In this document: piece by piece, positions 11,954 to 24,085 of the stretch
Numbering within the stretch: the stretch's first letter is position 1
Layout of the letters: each line of letters begins with the position of its first letter
Origin: Leuctra nigra
Taxonomy: Eukaryota > Arthropoda > Insecta > Plecoptera > Leuctridae
Direction: 5' to 3'
Assembly (NCBI GenBank): GCA_934045905.1
Contig: OW203762.1
Span: forward strand, 1,364,001 to 1,428,000
Length of the DNA: 64,000 bases
Made by a program: the position numbers and the translations under genes
Notes under the pieces: model-generated
What the model was told of the DNA's origin: nothing
The model's database searches: none
What the model saw: the letters and a program-made list of their open reading frames with translations, nothing else

Positions 11954-12822
11954 TTGAGCGAGCGAGCGAGCGAGCGAGCGAGCGAGCGTCTCCTTTTGGC
12001 TCTTTTGGCACGGACCTCTTTTTTTCTGTTACTGACGATATACAAGTCACAGTTTTTCTTCGATCAAGCTGAAAATTTGCACACATGTACTGACCATTTC
12101 CGGGCGTTGCAGACACTAATTTTTTTTAATTCCCCTGATTGGTTCAAATTTAAAAAAAATTATCTTTCGATTGGTTGGTTCGATCAATTTGAAATTTAGC
12201 AAAGTCATTGCAACTAACATTGTACCCAATCATAATAAATTTCAGCCAAATCCTCCCATTGGTTCAAATTTGAAACCATTTTTCCTGTGATTTTTAAAAT
12301 TAAAACTAGAACCGATTGACCGACCAACTAAAAACTTTGCATGGTCATTACTACCAACATTTAAGGTATTTTTGCCAATTTTCAGTCAAATCTGTCGTTA
12401 TTTTCAAAAGTTTTTGTAATTTTAGGGACATTTTGCGTGTTGGCTGTCAAATTCACGGCGACTTCGAATCTTCAGTTCAAGGCAAGGTAGTTAGAGCAGA
12501 AAGTTTCATACGAAATGAAACTAATAATGACCGTTCAACAGATTGATCTGATATTGTGTACACACTAATAACATATGATTTGAGTGGTCCCAGGTATATT
12601 TTTTTTTAAGAGGTCCTGTGATTTTTGAATATTAACAAGGAACAGTTCAATCATAAAGGTTGATAATAACATTTTAGGAATATTTAGAGATTTTTATTAA
12701 AGTCTGACGAAATTCCAGAATTATTGGCTTTTAATGATATTTTCGACAGACAGAATTTCGGTTCGAGGTGTTCCGCGTATCCGTGCTCGCTCATCAACGC
12801 GTTACTCAGAGAGTTTTCCTAG
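11954..12822 (+). mobile_element. H2 dispersed element, full-looking copy
   Basis: The copy starts TTGAGCGAGCGAGCG and ends TTTTCCTAG before T. The 5' TGAGCGAGC is the reverse complement of GCTCGCTCA, which lies about 29 bp inside the 3' end, giving a subterminal inverted repeat. The interior has blocks such as 'gtctccttttggctcttttg' and 'aaatttgcacacatgt'. It matches the copies at 1285-2137, 29534-30339 and 19009-19911. No conserved ORF. A rolling-circle origin is inferred from the CTAG|T end only. Confidence 0.65.
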
Positions 12823-12825
12823 TAT

Positions 12826-13908
12826 ATGCCATTTGATGTGCGTTTGCTAGTTTCTGCTCTAAAAGCCTTGGTGCCATTTGATGTGCGTTTGCTAGTTTCT
12901 GCTCTAAAAGCCTTGGTATAATTTGATGTGCGTTTGCTAGTTTCGGCTCTAAAAGCCTTGGTGCCATTTGATTGTGCGTTTGCTAGTTTCTGCTCTAATA
13001 GTCTTGGTGCCATTTGATGTGCGTTTGCTAGTTTCTGCTCTAAAAGCCTTGGTGCCATTTGATGTGCGTTTACTTGTTTCGGCTCTAAAAGCCTTGGTGC
13101 CATTTAATGTGCGTTTGCTAGTTTCTGCTCTAAAAGCCTTGGTGCCATTTGATGTGCGTTTGCTAGTTTCTGCTCTAAAAGCCTTGGTGCCATTTGATGT
13201 GCGTTTGCTAGTTTCTGCTCTAAAAGCCTTGGTGCCATTTGATTGTGCGTTTGCTAGTTTCTGCTCTAAAAGTCTTGGTGCCATTTGATGTGCGTTTGCT
13301 AGTTTCGGCTCTAAAAGCCTTGGTGCCATTTGATGTGCGTTTGCTAGTTTCGGCTCTAAAAGCCTTGGTGCCATTTAATGTGCGTTTGCTAGTTTCGGCT
13401 CTAAAAGCCTTGGTGCCATTTGATGTTCGTTTGCTAGTTTCGGCTCTAAAAGCCTTGGTGCCATTTGATTGTGCGTTTGCTAGTTTCTGCTCTAAAAGCC
13501 TTGGTGCCATTTGTTGTGCGTTTGCTAGTTTCTGCTCTAAAAGCCTTGGTGCCATTTGATGTGCGTTTGCTAGTTTCGGCTCTAAAAGCCTTGGTGCCAT
13601 TTGATGTGCGTTTGCTAGTTTCTGCTCTAAAAGCCTTGGTGCCATTTGATGTGCGTTTGCTAGTTTCTGCTCTAAAAGCCTTGGTGCCATTTGATGTGCG
13701 TTTGCTAGTTTCGGCTCTAAAAGCCTTTGTGCCATTTGATGTGCGTTTGCTAGTTTCTGCTCTAAAAGCCTTGGTGCCATTTGATGTGCGTTTGCTAGTT
13801 TCGGCTCTAAAAGCCTTGGTGCCATTTGATTGTGCGTTTGCTAGTTTCTGCTCTAAAAGCCTTGGTGCCATTTGATGTGCGTTTGCTAGTTTCTGCTCTA
13901 AAAGCCTT
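12826..13908. repeat. 45-bp tandem array, about 24 copies
   Basis: The unit begins 'catttgatgtgcgtttgcta' and ends 'aaaagccttggtgc', with occasional 46-bp units containing GATTG. The array begins three bases after the end of an H2 element. Since 45 is divisible by three, long ORFs appear on both strands until 46-bp units break them. They have no coding signature. Two unit variants (tttctgctc and tttcggctc) alternate irregularly. Confidence 0.95.
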
Positions 13909-14131
13909 GGAACTGAAGCATCAAGAAAGCAGTGATAAAATTAATTAAATTATTGGTTTACATTTTTCGAATATTTCAAGATATAGAATTCTATAAAATT
14001 ACAATAACTTTTGAAGAAAACTTATTGATTAGTCTGAAAATTTTCAGAAATACCTAAAATGTTGGTCCCATTGAACTTGCAAATTTTTTAATTGATCGAA
14101 TTTTAAGATGAAACACGTTGTTTTAATAATA

Positions 14132-14944
14132 CCGGGTGGCGCAAAAATAAAATCCCCCTGATTGAGAGGTCATTATATGGAAACTATTATATATAGGATT
14201 CTGAAATTTGTACACATATTAGAAAACGTACCAAATTTTAATATGTGCAAGTTTTAAAAACATTACTATTGTAGGAAAAAAGTTACAGCTGTTCAAATTT
14301 GGTTGTGAAAAAATTGATTATACGGAGCTCAAATAGCGCGCGTCCAGAAAACTTCCAATAACCGGGACGCTGTTTCTTCAAAACTACGTATGATATCAAG
14401 CTGAAAATTTCAAATTATATTGAAGATCGATTGTGTAAAAATTTCAATCAATTTGAATGAATGGAACAAAAATTATGGAAACTTGAAGTTGAGCGTAAAA
14501 TCAGACTGTGTAGATTATTTCTAAACCTTTATTACACACGTTATAAAAGTGATTCTTTATCCACTATTCTGTTTTCAAGCTCAACTTAGATTCAATAACT
14601 TCCGTTCCATTATTTGATAATTATTCAAACTTTTACAAAATCGATCTTAATCTATTTGAAATATAATTTGAAATTTTCAGCTTGATATCGCACGTAGTTT
14701 TGAAGAAACAGCGTCCCGGCCATTGGAAGTTTTCTCGACGCGCGCTATTTGAGCTCCGTATTATCAATTTTTTGACAACCAAATTTGAACAGCTGTAACA
14801 TCTTCCCTACAAAAGTAATGCTTTTAAAACTTGCACAAATAAAAGGTTGGTATGTTTTCTAATATGTGTAAAATTTCAGAATCCTATCTATAATAGTTTC
14901 GAGATAGTGACCTCTCAATCAAGGGGATTTTTTGCGCCAAACGG
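14132..14944. mobile_element. Foldback MITE with TA duplication, mariner-like ends
   Basis: Two arms of roughly 330 bp are inverted around a centre of about 150 bp. The left end CCGGGTGGCGCAAAAATAAA is answered on the right by TTTTTTGCGCCAAACGG, and TA flanks both ends. TA duplication and 'gggtggcgcaaaa' ends fit Tc1/mariner-type MITEs. No transposase is visible. A related copy is at about 24086-24895. Confidence 0.75.
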
Positions 14945-15001
14945 TATAATCGTTTCCAAACAACATATTCCACATACATTTGTGTCAGAGAAAAAAAAAC
15001 A

Positions 15002-15088
15002 TAAAAAACACTCCGTGTAAAAATACCAGCCAAGTCTCTTCAACAATAAAAAAATAGAAGAAATCTTAAAATTCAGCACTGAAAAGTG
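15002..15088 (+). mobile_element. Solitary H1 5'-arm fragment
   Basis: The sequence matches the H1 5' arm from 'aacactccgtgtaaaaatac' through 'aaattcagcactgaaaag', then breaks off. The inverted partner and the body are missing. Confidence 0.8.
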
Positions 15089-15823
15089 TACTGTACAGAG
15101 ATCGTGGGAAGGCCGCCCTGATGCACATCTCAACCCCAGTGTATTGTTCAACTCATATTCAACTACCTGCTAGAAGATGCTATTGTCATTGTATCAACTC
15201 AATTCTAAGTCATAAATAGCAATGTCAATTAGTAGAACGCATCCCTATGTCGGCGGCACGGTTCATACGCGTAACACCTAAAGGCCATAAAAAAGTACCT
15301 GACAACCCATAAAAACCCTCGGCGTACCACCTAATTTTCTTGTACTACCCTTTGCGAAAAACATGTTACCATGAACGATGATGCCAGATCTACATCCCTT
15401 TAGCTCTGAACCCGTCGACCCGTTATTGTTGTTGCAATTATACGACATCTCTACCCCTCTCGATAGCGTATTGGCTCCTTTACTTTACTCCACGCATTGA
15501 CTGCAAGTTGAACAATCTGATATAAATGTTCATAGAAAGATCGAGAAAATGAACCATATGTTGATAGAGGGTTAGTTCCGAGGTAATGAAATAATAATGT
15601 GTAAACACTAGGGCTAGGATGTTTAGGAGCTATGAAACGTCCAAAAAGGCAGGCAAATAGTACCTTAAAACTATTAAAAAAGGACCACAAATCCCGATAA
15701 AGGACCATTGAAATTTTAAGTTATCTAATATTCGCCCACATATTATTCGATTTATCGGTTTAGCTGAGTTGGACTTGGAGTAATTAAAATTAACTTAAAT
15801 TATTGTATGAATGTGTCAATGTA
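15089..15823. other. Intergenic, no gene recognised
   Basis: No ORF with a recognisable domain and no repeat shared with other parts of the window. Confidence 0.45.
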
Positions 15824-15869
15824 TCATAGACATTTATACTCACTGCGTAGTGAGTATAAATGTCTATGA
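15824..15869. repeat. Near-perfect 46-bp palindrome
   Basis: Two 21-nt arms starting 'tcatagacatttatactcac' are inverted around GCGT. As RNA or single-stranded DNA this would make a 21-bp hairpin with a tetraloop. Nothing around it suggests a terminator or a known RNA gene. Confidence 0.85.
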
Positions 15870-16223
15870 ATGTATCAAGTGTTAATTGTTGATGGCCATC
15901 CAAATGGTGGATGGAGATTTTATGAATTGTGGTCTAGACCAAAATTCATACAATTGTTGTAACTTGCAACAAGCATACAATATTATTTTCCCCAATAATT
16001 TAAAGAAGGACAAAAATACCTTAATATAGCAAGAAAATGACTAAATTCTTTTAAAAATATCGAGAAAAAGTCATTTTTAGGCAAAATGAAATACATATTT
16101 TTGAAATAAGGAACACATGAAATATATGTATCATTTTAAGACGTGTCTGAACAAAAAACTAAAAAAGGATGTCCTAAACATCCTAGTCCTAGTAAACACA
16201 AACTGTTTTATTAGTGTTATTAG

Positions 16224-16466
16224 TGAAAAACTTCATTGGACTTTCACAAACTATTTTATTATTTATAAATGCAATATTTCGTCTACTTTCAGCAAACTTC
16301 ATCAGGCATTTGACATTTAACAACAGATGGATGGTTGTAGGAAACAATTTTTACAAAAACAAAAGCTAAATTTAAGAAATTTAAGAGATGAAGTTTGCTG
16401 AAAGTAGACGAAATATTGCATTTATAAATAATAAAATAGTTTGTGAAAGTTCAATGAAGTTTTTCA
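16224..16466. mobile_element. Penelope-like inverted repeat pair
   Basis: An 80-bp arm (16224-16303) is repeated in inverse orientation at 16387-16466 with about one mismatch, around an 83-bp spacer. Each arm contains a module of the type '(C)TGATGA - stem - GAAA - AT-rich ending in AATAAAATAG'. Penelope-like elements carry such hammerhead-type motifs in their pseudo-LTRs, which are often inverted. No reverse transcriptase or GIY-YIG endonuclease is visible here, so only terminal sequences remain. Confidence 0.5.
16271..16305 (-). ncRNA. Hammerhead-ribozyme-like motif 1
   Basis: On the minus strand, CTGATGA (16299-16305), one A, a six-pair stem II (GTTTGC with GTAGAC, two wobble pairs, loop of about five nt) and GAAA (16277-16280) occur in the order of a hammerhead core. 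The extra nucleotide between CTGATGA and stem II departs from the strict consensus, and stems I and III are not convincing. Self-cleavage is therefore unproven. Confidence 0.45.
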
Positions 16467-18856
16467 TTAAATAATCACCAAACTAAGAACTGGAACTTAA
16501 GGGGAAGGACCGGCTGACTGCTCCTAGAGAATCAGCCCTAATTGCTATTGTAGGCGGGGTTTTTAAAGGTAAATAAGGCGGGATCAGATTTGGCGACGAA
16601 TTTGTTGTCATTACTGTGATTGGTCTAGCTGGGAACAATGTTTGATATGAATGTTTTCTTCCGACTTTAGTTCCCATGCAAAAAATGTAAACAGAAGTGA
16701 GATCGGATACCCCGAGTATTGTTGTTATGATCGCTGGGTCCAGACTGGCTACCAACTCAAATGACATAATTAGCATCACTTTCACAACACGAACAAAATC
16801 ATCGAGGATCAAGAATAATCACACGCAATAAAGTGTTCAACACTTATCTAATAGATTCAAAGATTGCAAATCCTTTTATTGATTTTTAACCATTATAACG
16901 GCGATATATGACACTGATCTTATTTCACCACCTGAGAGTATAATGCCATTGGAAAAATTTGTTTACGAATAGGTATAGTCTCATTTCTCTCTGGGTTCTT
17001 TACTAAGAGAATAATATTATCGCAATCAGAGCAAGAAAATCATTTTAGTTTTTGTGCATGTGGTTCTTGTAGTAGAATGTAGACACTGTCTACTGTCTAC
17101 TTCTTGTAAGTAGAGAGTAGAAAATACGAAAAATAATGAAATAAAGTAATAAAAATACACATGAATATTTCCAGCCTTTTCTCCGGACTATATAAGTGGT
17201 ATGTTGTGAAATTTATAAATCAATGAATTAGGAAATTTTGAAATAATATCATATATTATTTCATTGCTCAAAACTAGTAGAAAAAATCAACAAAAAGTCA
17301 CACACTTTATATGTTATATTTTGAAACCTTTGACACCTACATCGATTTTTTTTTTAAATGGAATGGTTGGAGTAATGATAACGGTCAATACAACAATTAA
17401 ATAATTATTCGCCGTTTGTCTGACAAATCATTGCTATCGGTGACCTAAACCTGTGTTCGGGATTAACGTGTGAAATAACACGTACAATGTATAATTATCA
17501 TTCAGTTGCTATGATACACATTGCAACCAAAAATATTTCTTGACCTTTATAACATACAGTTTCAGTTATAAATAATAAAATAGTGCATACAGTAGAGACA
17601 CACATTGATGTGCTCTTAGCGAGCGTCGAAATTCATCTGTTATTCTGCACTAGTAATTGTAGACGGGAAAACTGTTCGACATTGTTGTCACAATGAGAAT
17701 AAATACACATCGTGACATAACCTTGCCGAGATTGACTCAAGAATAATAGATAGCCCGAGATGCTACTATTTACAGTGAATTATGATTGATGCTTAGAGAA
17801 GTGTTGCCGATTTCAACAGTTATTCAATTAGCAAAAATATATTTATATCTTCAAAAAAACATAAATATTCAAATTAAAATTTAAAAAATAGCATAAAAAA
17901 TAATATTAAGTGAAGTCTTTATTAATACAACAGCGAATTTTCTTATGATAAATTAAATTGTTGGGAAGATTTGTACATGGCTGTTTTGAATATCAACATT
18001 CTATGTTTCTGAAAATTTTCACTTACATTTTATCAACTTACAATGAAAATTTAATTTTAGGCCATTTCCAACATTTTAGACGGTATACACTTTATGATAG
18101 ATAGATTTTATAAATTAGGTAAGATGATTTAGACAACTCTGAGGTCCGTCTGTCTCCAGTCGTCGTTGATTGTGTAAATGCCGGGGAAACTGATGATTAT
18201 TGTTGACATACAAACTCTCGCTATCAGTGCACTATTTATATTTCCATGCTGTCTCTTAGGACCCTCCCATCATCCCCTTCCACACCGTTACTGGAACTCC
18301 CAGAATGTTTACTTGCAACTTCAGTCGGTTTCAGTGCCCCTGGTTTTATGCAAAACTCATAACATTGATGGTGTGAGAAAGCAAATTGTGCCTCTACCGA
18401 TCAAGTTAGAAAAATAGTTTCAATAGCAAAGTTGCTTGAAATTAAATCTAGTTTAAGCGTCGTTAAACCAATTTTTAAAATTATTAGTTTTATTTACTCA
18501 ATAATTACGCAACATATAACTACTTATAACTTTAAGGTGATTAAAAATTTCAAATAAGTGGTCAACCCTGCATAATCTGCAATTCATTCTCCACAACTTT
18601 GTCGCTTTAACATCTAGTCTATCTTCAACGAGACGGGACGATAACTGCTTTCCAGCCGAGGTCCTTATTCAGAGGCTCTTCCTTCCCCTTAAATAGTGTA
18701 ATTAGTGTGTAGGTACCTATTATATTAGTGTTTAGTGCAGTTATAACCTGCAGTATCAATTTGAAAGTAGGTACATGTGTTTTTAACGCTGTTTACCTCT
18801 AAATTAATGTCTTTCATATATTAAATTTGAACAATAGAAAAGTATTTTTTTTAAAC
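16467..18856. other. Intergenic, no gene recognised
   Basis: A long AT-rich stretch. ORFs of 60-109 codons at 16483, 18178 and elsewhere show no domain and no coding-like composition. No tandem repeat or shared family was recognised. Confidence 0.45.
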
Positions 18857-19008
18857 CAGGAAAACGCTCATAATAACGCGTTGATAAGCAAGCGATTTAA
18901 TCAGTGCGTCAAAAATGTCCAGCAGGAATTCTGTACCAAATGCACAGAAACTTATACATCGATCCACTCAATGAACATAAAAGTATCTGTTTTCCATTTA
19001 GTTTATAT
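18857..19008 (-). mobile_element. H2 3'-end fragment
   Basis: Read on the minus strand it ends in GCGTTTTCCTGG followed by T, with 'aacgcgttg' just inside. This is the H2 terminus with CTGG in place of CTAG, which still fits CTRR. It abuts another H2 3' end at 19009. Confidence 0.6.
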
Positions 19009-19911
19009 CTAGGAAAACGCTCTGTGTAACGCGTTGATTAGCGAGCACCGACACGCGCTACATCGCCAATCAAGCACGATCCATTTAATCAAAGATAACT
19101 TATTACAGGTACATCATTACTGATTTTCATCGCAACTTTCCATAAAAGTTCTGGAAACATTTAATAACAGGTCAATGTACCATGAATTTGATAGGTACTT
19201 CTCCATCAATCTCCAGGAACAGATATTCAAAACACTTAAAGTAGAAATAAGTATGTACATTTTTGACCGATTGGGCTGGAAATATGTAAAATATGAGATT
19301 TTACATGTGCTATCTAGTCAAAACGTTGCTTCTAACTTAACTGTGAAACAAGATCAATATTAAAAAACAAAAACATTGTGGGCATACATATAATAATATA
19401 AATCCCTTATGAATTGCTATAATCCACACAGTCAACAAGAATAGGTTTTCCGTTGAAACTCCGAATAGCTATCTCTAAACTTTGGTACATAATAAAACAA
19501 TAAAGAAAGCGGTGGAATTTCCGGATACCATCAAATTATTCTGACAGTTGCAAACATTGAACAGTTTCAATAGTGCATAATTTATCTTATGATTGGGCTG
19601 AAAACTTGTAAAATAAGAGAAAATGGTAGTCTTAATGTCCATGCAAAATATGAACTTAATCGGAATATTTTGATTTTCGACCAATCGGGAGATATTTTCA
19701 TTTTTGAACCAATCAAGGGGCAGCTCTCAAAAACTATATACGATTAAGTTAGAATGATATTAGTATGTGTGCAAAATTTCAGCTCGATCGAAAGAAAATT
19801 GTGGCCTGTGCCGTCGGTCCAAACACACAAAAATAAAAACACACCAAAAAAAGAGAAAAAAAGAGAAAGTCTCCAAAAGTGCAGAATGGAGACGCTCGCT
19901 ACGCTCGCTCA
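19009..19911 (-). mobile_element. H2 dispersed element (minus)
   Basis: The right end is the reverse complement of TGAGCGAGCGTAGCGAGCGTC, the H2 5' end with one extra base, and the left end carries the H2 terminus 'aggaaaacgctctgtgtaac'. The interior contains 'aaaatttcagctcgatcg', also present in the other copies. This copy ends CTAG followed by AT rather than T. No ORF is conserved. Confidence 0.6.
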
Positions 19912-20689
19912 GTAATCATACACTAGACCCCAAAAGTCCACATTTTTTAAAGAAAGGTCATAATTTTTAAAAATTATGGTACTCATATGTACAGAATAGA
20001 AATATAAATTTTTTATTTTTTTTTATCTTTTCATATGCATTGTTGAAAAATTTTAACAATGGAAAAATATACCCATTTTTTAAAAATCATAACAATAACA
20101 GGAATGAAGATAGATTGATCAAATATTTTTTTAATTGTTTATATTGAAGTAACTTAGGGTATGAACCTCTAGAAAGAATGTGGGACTATTAGTTTTCATA
20201 CAACAATTAACTAAGTTCAAATTTATTTATTTTTAATTAAAAATTATTATACAATAATATTTTATTAAAAATTATCCAACAATGCAATAACAGTGATGGT
20301 GGTTCATACCCTGGTTTATAAAATTATAATTATTTTAAAAAAGAGAGTATCAAAATCGCTCAACTAGAAGTATTTATTTTATATTTTTAAAGTTGCAATT
20401 ATTTCCATGATTGATGTTTTGAGAAATGAGCAGTTAAACTTTGCCCAAGAACCACAAAATAGTGTACGCCTTCCTCACAAATTAATTATTAAAAAAAATC
20501 TAGTGGAGTTGTAACAAATTTGTTAATAGGAATAGTGAGCCTAATAATTATAGATAATTTGACATTAGTAATATTTTTTTTTTCATAAAATTTAGTGTAT
20601 GATAGTACCTTAAGAATGGCAATCTATATACTTTGGTACATACAGCAAAACGGATTCAATTGTGCAGATGGAAAACAATCATTTCGATA
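19912..20689. other. Very AT-rich stretch, no gene
   Basis: Low-complexity A/T-rich DNA with no ORF and no recognisable element. Confidence 0.5.
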
Positions 20690-21320
20690 CTTCTCGTATA
20701 GAAATAAGACGTATCAAAGTGATATCCAACTGGTATCAGCATAGTATTATAGGCCTTTTCACTAGTATTTATATGGTATCGCAAGGTATCCACTAGTATC
20801 CTTCGAAAATTACGGGCACGTCTTTGCTAGTATCCCCGTGGTATCACTTAATGATACGTCCAGGCTATCATAGCCACTTCGTATTGTATACGTATCCTGA
20901 AGGTATCTTACAAGTGACTACCAATGGATACCACCCAGATATGAAAGTGATACGTAACACTCTATAGAAGATAGCCATTGACTGCTATTGTGATACCAGT
21001 TCGCTATGATATCATTTACATATCCTTGATGTATTTACTTGGTGTCCGCTTGACGATCCTGTCGATACATGTATGATACGTAATGGCTATTACAAGTATC
21101 GAAAAGGTGGCTCAAACCTATCCTCAAGATACCTAGAAGAAGATAGCCATTGACTACCATTGTGATACCAGTTCGCTATGATATAATTTCCGTATCCTTG
21201 ACGTATTTACTTGGTGTCCGCTTGACGATCATGTCGATACATGTGTGATATGTGATGGCTATTATAATTATTAGTATCGAAGAGGTGTCTCAAACCTATC
21301 CTCAAGGTACCTAGACGAGG
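20690..21320. repeat. GATAC/GTATC-dense region with a 172-bp tandem duplication
   Basis: The words GTATC, GATAC and TATCC occur every 10-20 bases across 600 bp, far above background. A segment beginning 'agaagatagccattgactgc' at 20966 is repeated from 21138, with about 10 percent divergence. It is non-coding and looks like an ancient satellite built from a GATACC-type motif. Confidence 0.7.
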
Positions 21321-23498
21321 TACCAAAAGCGTCAAATGGAGTGACATCAAACATTCCACTTGCTTTTTGGGCGAATAACCGCATTAAAACGCGTAAACAT
21401 TCGTTGTCTAGGGCTAAAGAAAGAGAATCAAATACAAACCTACCAATGGAAAGGAATCAAATTCTGATTTTTGCAATTTGTTTTGAACAGTAAAAAAAGA
21501 GAACGAATGGTCTGTGGACGCGGTAACTAAAATTTGTTGCCTAATTTTGAGACGAAAAAATGTTGACTATTTTTAAAAATCGAGCACTTACATTTTCTAA
21601 TAATTTTTTTACCACGTAATTTCACGTCATAGGTACTCAGTTTTTTTTAATTTTATCTACATTTCTGTTTCAAATTGCCGAAATAAACTTTTAACATATT
21701 TTTTTTCGGTCGCCAATTTGAGATTTTGAATCGCGGTCTCCGGATTCGAAATCACGAAAAAAAATCGAGTCAGATTTTGGAAATTCAGGTCTCTAACCCA
21801 AAATTTTATAGAATGCAACATAACGATTTTGAGGAAATAATTCTGAGGTACACCCTTCTAGCCGTCCTTCGTCTTGATGATCTCCGATCTGTTGATCTAT
21901 AGTAAAAAAGCGTTTAAATTCCTCAATTTGGTTAAATTACATCGCAAATAGACTTTACCTATCGCAAATGTATTCAGGATCAACAACTATTCTCCTATGG
22001 AGTCCTGTCAAAAATGCCACGTTTCACACGAATTTGTCCGTTTTTCTATGACTTTTACAGGTGGGAAACTAAACTTGTCTAATTGTCATTCCTTTCCACT
22101 CCAAAAGGCACCCATCGTACTCTGCACATTTGTCTGCGTCTTTCAAGCTACTGAGTTTTTTAAAATAATTTTTGAAGCATTTTGTAGGAAAACAAGTTCA
22201 ATTCAAAATTTCCCCATTTTCTCGCAAACACACGTGAAAACAAAAAGACAAAATAATCGGCCGTAAAATGGCCGTCCCGATGCTTTTTTCCGGGGTCGAT
22301 ACGATGAAAATTGTCACTTTTGCTTTTCTGGAAAACCTTATGCATTGGATCTTATGGACAATAAAATTGGCGGGAATCTTTATTACGCTACCACATACAG
22401 ACGAAAAGAGCTACCGAGCTCTGGTGTTCTCTTTTCGATTCCCCATAGTCCTCTCTAACTGATTACATGTTCAAAATATTCATTTTGTCTCGTAAAAGTA
22501 CCAAAAGCGTGAAATGGAGTGGCATCCAAAATTCATCTTGCTTGTTGGTCGATAACCGCATTAATCACGGCCTGTGGATGAAATATTTAAATTCCGCTCG
22601 GTGCAAATTCTTTGTCTAGGTCTATAGAAAGAGAATAAATTGTCTGTGGACGCGGCAACTCAAAAATTTGACCAAATTTTGAGACGGAAAATGTTATATT
22701 TTTTTTTAAATCGAGCACTTAAATTTTCTAGTATTTTTTAAAAAGAATTTCACGTAATTTCTCGACATATTCGGTACTCTGTTTTATAATTTTCTCTACA
22801 TTTCTTTCTCAAATAGCCAAAATAAACTTTTGACATCGATTTTTTGGTCGCCATTTTGAAATTTTCAATCGCCGTCACCTTCTTCGCAATCTACGAAAAA
22901 AAACAAGTCAGATTTTGGAAATTTAGGTCTTTACCCCAAATTTTGACAGAGTATGCAACATAACGATTTTGAGGAAATAATCCTTAGTTACCCCTACTAG
23001 CCGTCCTCCGTCTTGATCTCCGATCTGTTGATCTAGTAAAAAATGCGTTTAAATCCCTCAATTTCGTTAAATTACATCGCAAATAGACTGTACCTATCGC
23101 AAATGTCTTCAAGATCAAATGTTTTCTTTGGATACTTGTCAAAATGTCACGTTTTCACACGAATTTAGCCGTTTTTCTAACTTAATTACTTTTCCAGGTG
23201 GAAAACTTGTCTCATTTTCATTCCTTTCAATTCCAAAAGGCACCCATCGTAATCTGCACATTTTTCCGCGTCTTTCGTACTGGTCGTCTTTTTGAAATAA
23301 TTTTCGATAATAATTTTTTATTAATAATAATAAATAATTTTCGAGGAAAACAGGTTCATTTCAAATTTGACCAATTTTCTCGCAAACACACATCAAAACA
23401 AAAACGACTAAAAATCGGACGTAAAATGGTGGTCCCGATGCTTTTTTCCGGGGTCGATCCGATGAAAATTGACACGTTTGCTTTTTTGAAAATTCATG
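21321..23498. repeat. 1.0-kb direct duplication (two diverged copies)
   Basis: Copy 1 spans about 21321-22340 and copy 2 about 22499-23498. Matching landmarks include 'taccaaaagcgt', 'cgataaccgcattaa', 'tctccgatctgttgatcta' and 'gatgcttttttccggggtcg'. Divergence is substantial, with many substitutions and small indels. The short ORFs inside are not conserved between the copies, so this is not a gene duplication. Confidence 0.8.
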
Positions 23499-23835
23499 GG
23501 TTTAGAAGTTAAAGTCTCACCCAGACGGTTTACATTTCGCGCGCCGTGCCGCGGTGGATAATGCGCAGGCGCACCCTACGATTAATAGATACCAATGTAC
23601 CATATTTCACCTCACTTCGAATTGCAATATCTCTTAATACTAAAGCGGCTGATATATTCAATAATGAAACAAGTAAGTACAAAAGAATATTAATTTTATT
23701 AAACCGCATGTTCTGAATTATTTATTCCAATTACCACTAATGCATAATCTGCCAATGCTAGTTGTAGGTATAAGTTTGCAGCAAAATCGGTGCCGTCAAG
23801 TCAATGCCAAAATGCCGTCCTTCCTGACTGGGGGT

Positions 23836-24030
23836 TTTTCGTGGTTTTCCCTCAGTCGAAAGGCAAATGCTGGGAAGGTACCCTACTTATTGGCCACGAC
23901 CGCCTCCTTCCCACCTTCCATCCTTTCCTACTCTTCACCATCATCTCCCAATCATCAACATAATCATTCATCCGTCGCCATTAGCCTCGCTGCAAAAAAG
24001 TGCGACGTTAAGCCCCAGACAAAAAAAATC
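23836..24030 (+). repeat. Dispersed repeat, inverted partner at 25388-25585
   Basis: The block containing 'gcaaatgctgggaaggtacc', 'ccacgaccgcctccttccca' and 'aagtgcgacgttaagcccc' recurs in reverse complement at 25388-25585. It resembles a retroelement 3' region common in arthropods, but I cannot place it in a named family. Confidence 0.6.
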
Positions 24031-24085
24031 ATCCATTCCCACCAAGTAACTTCATATAACAAGTCAATTGTCTGGTTTATTCTGT

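Noticed and set aside
12819..13875. Repeated MAPRLLEPKLANAHQ-type proteins
   Set aside because: Shadow translation of a 45-bp satellite. The frame shifts at each 46-bp unit and there is no start context or conserved domain.
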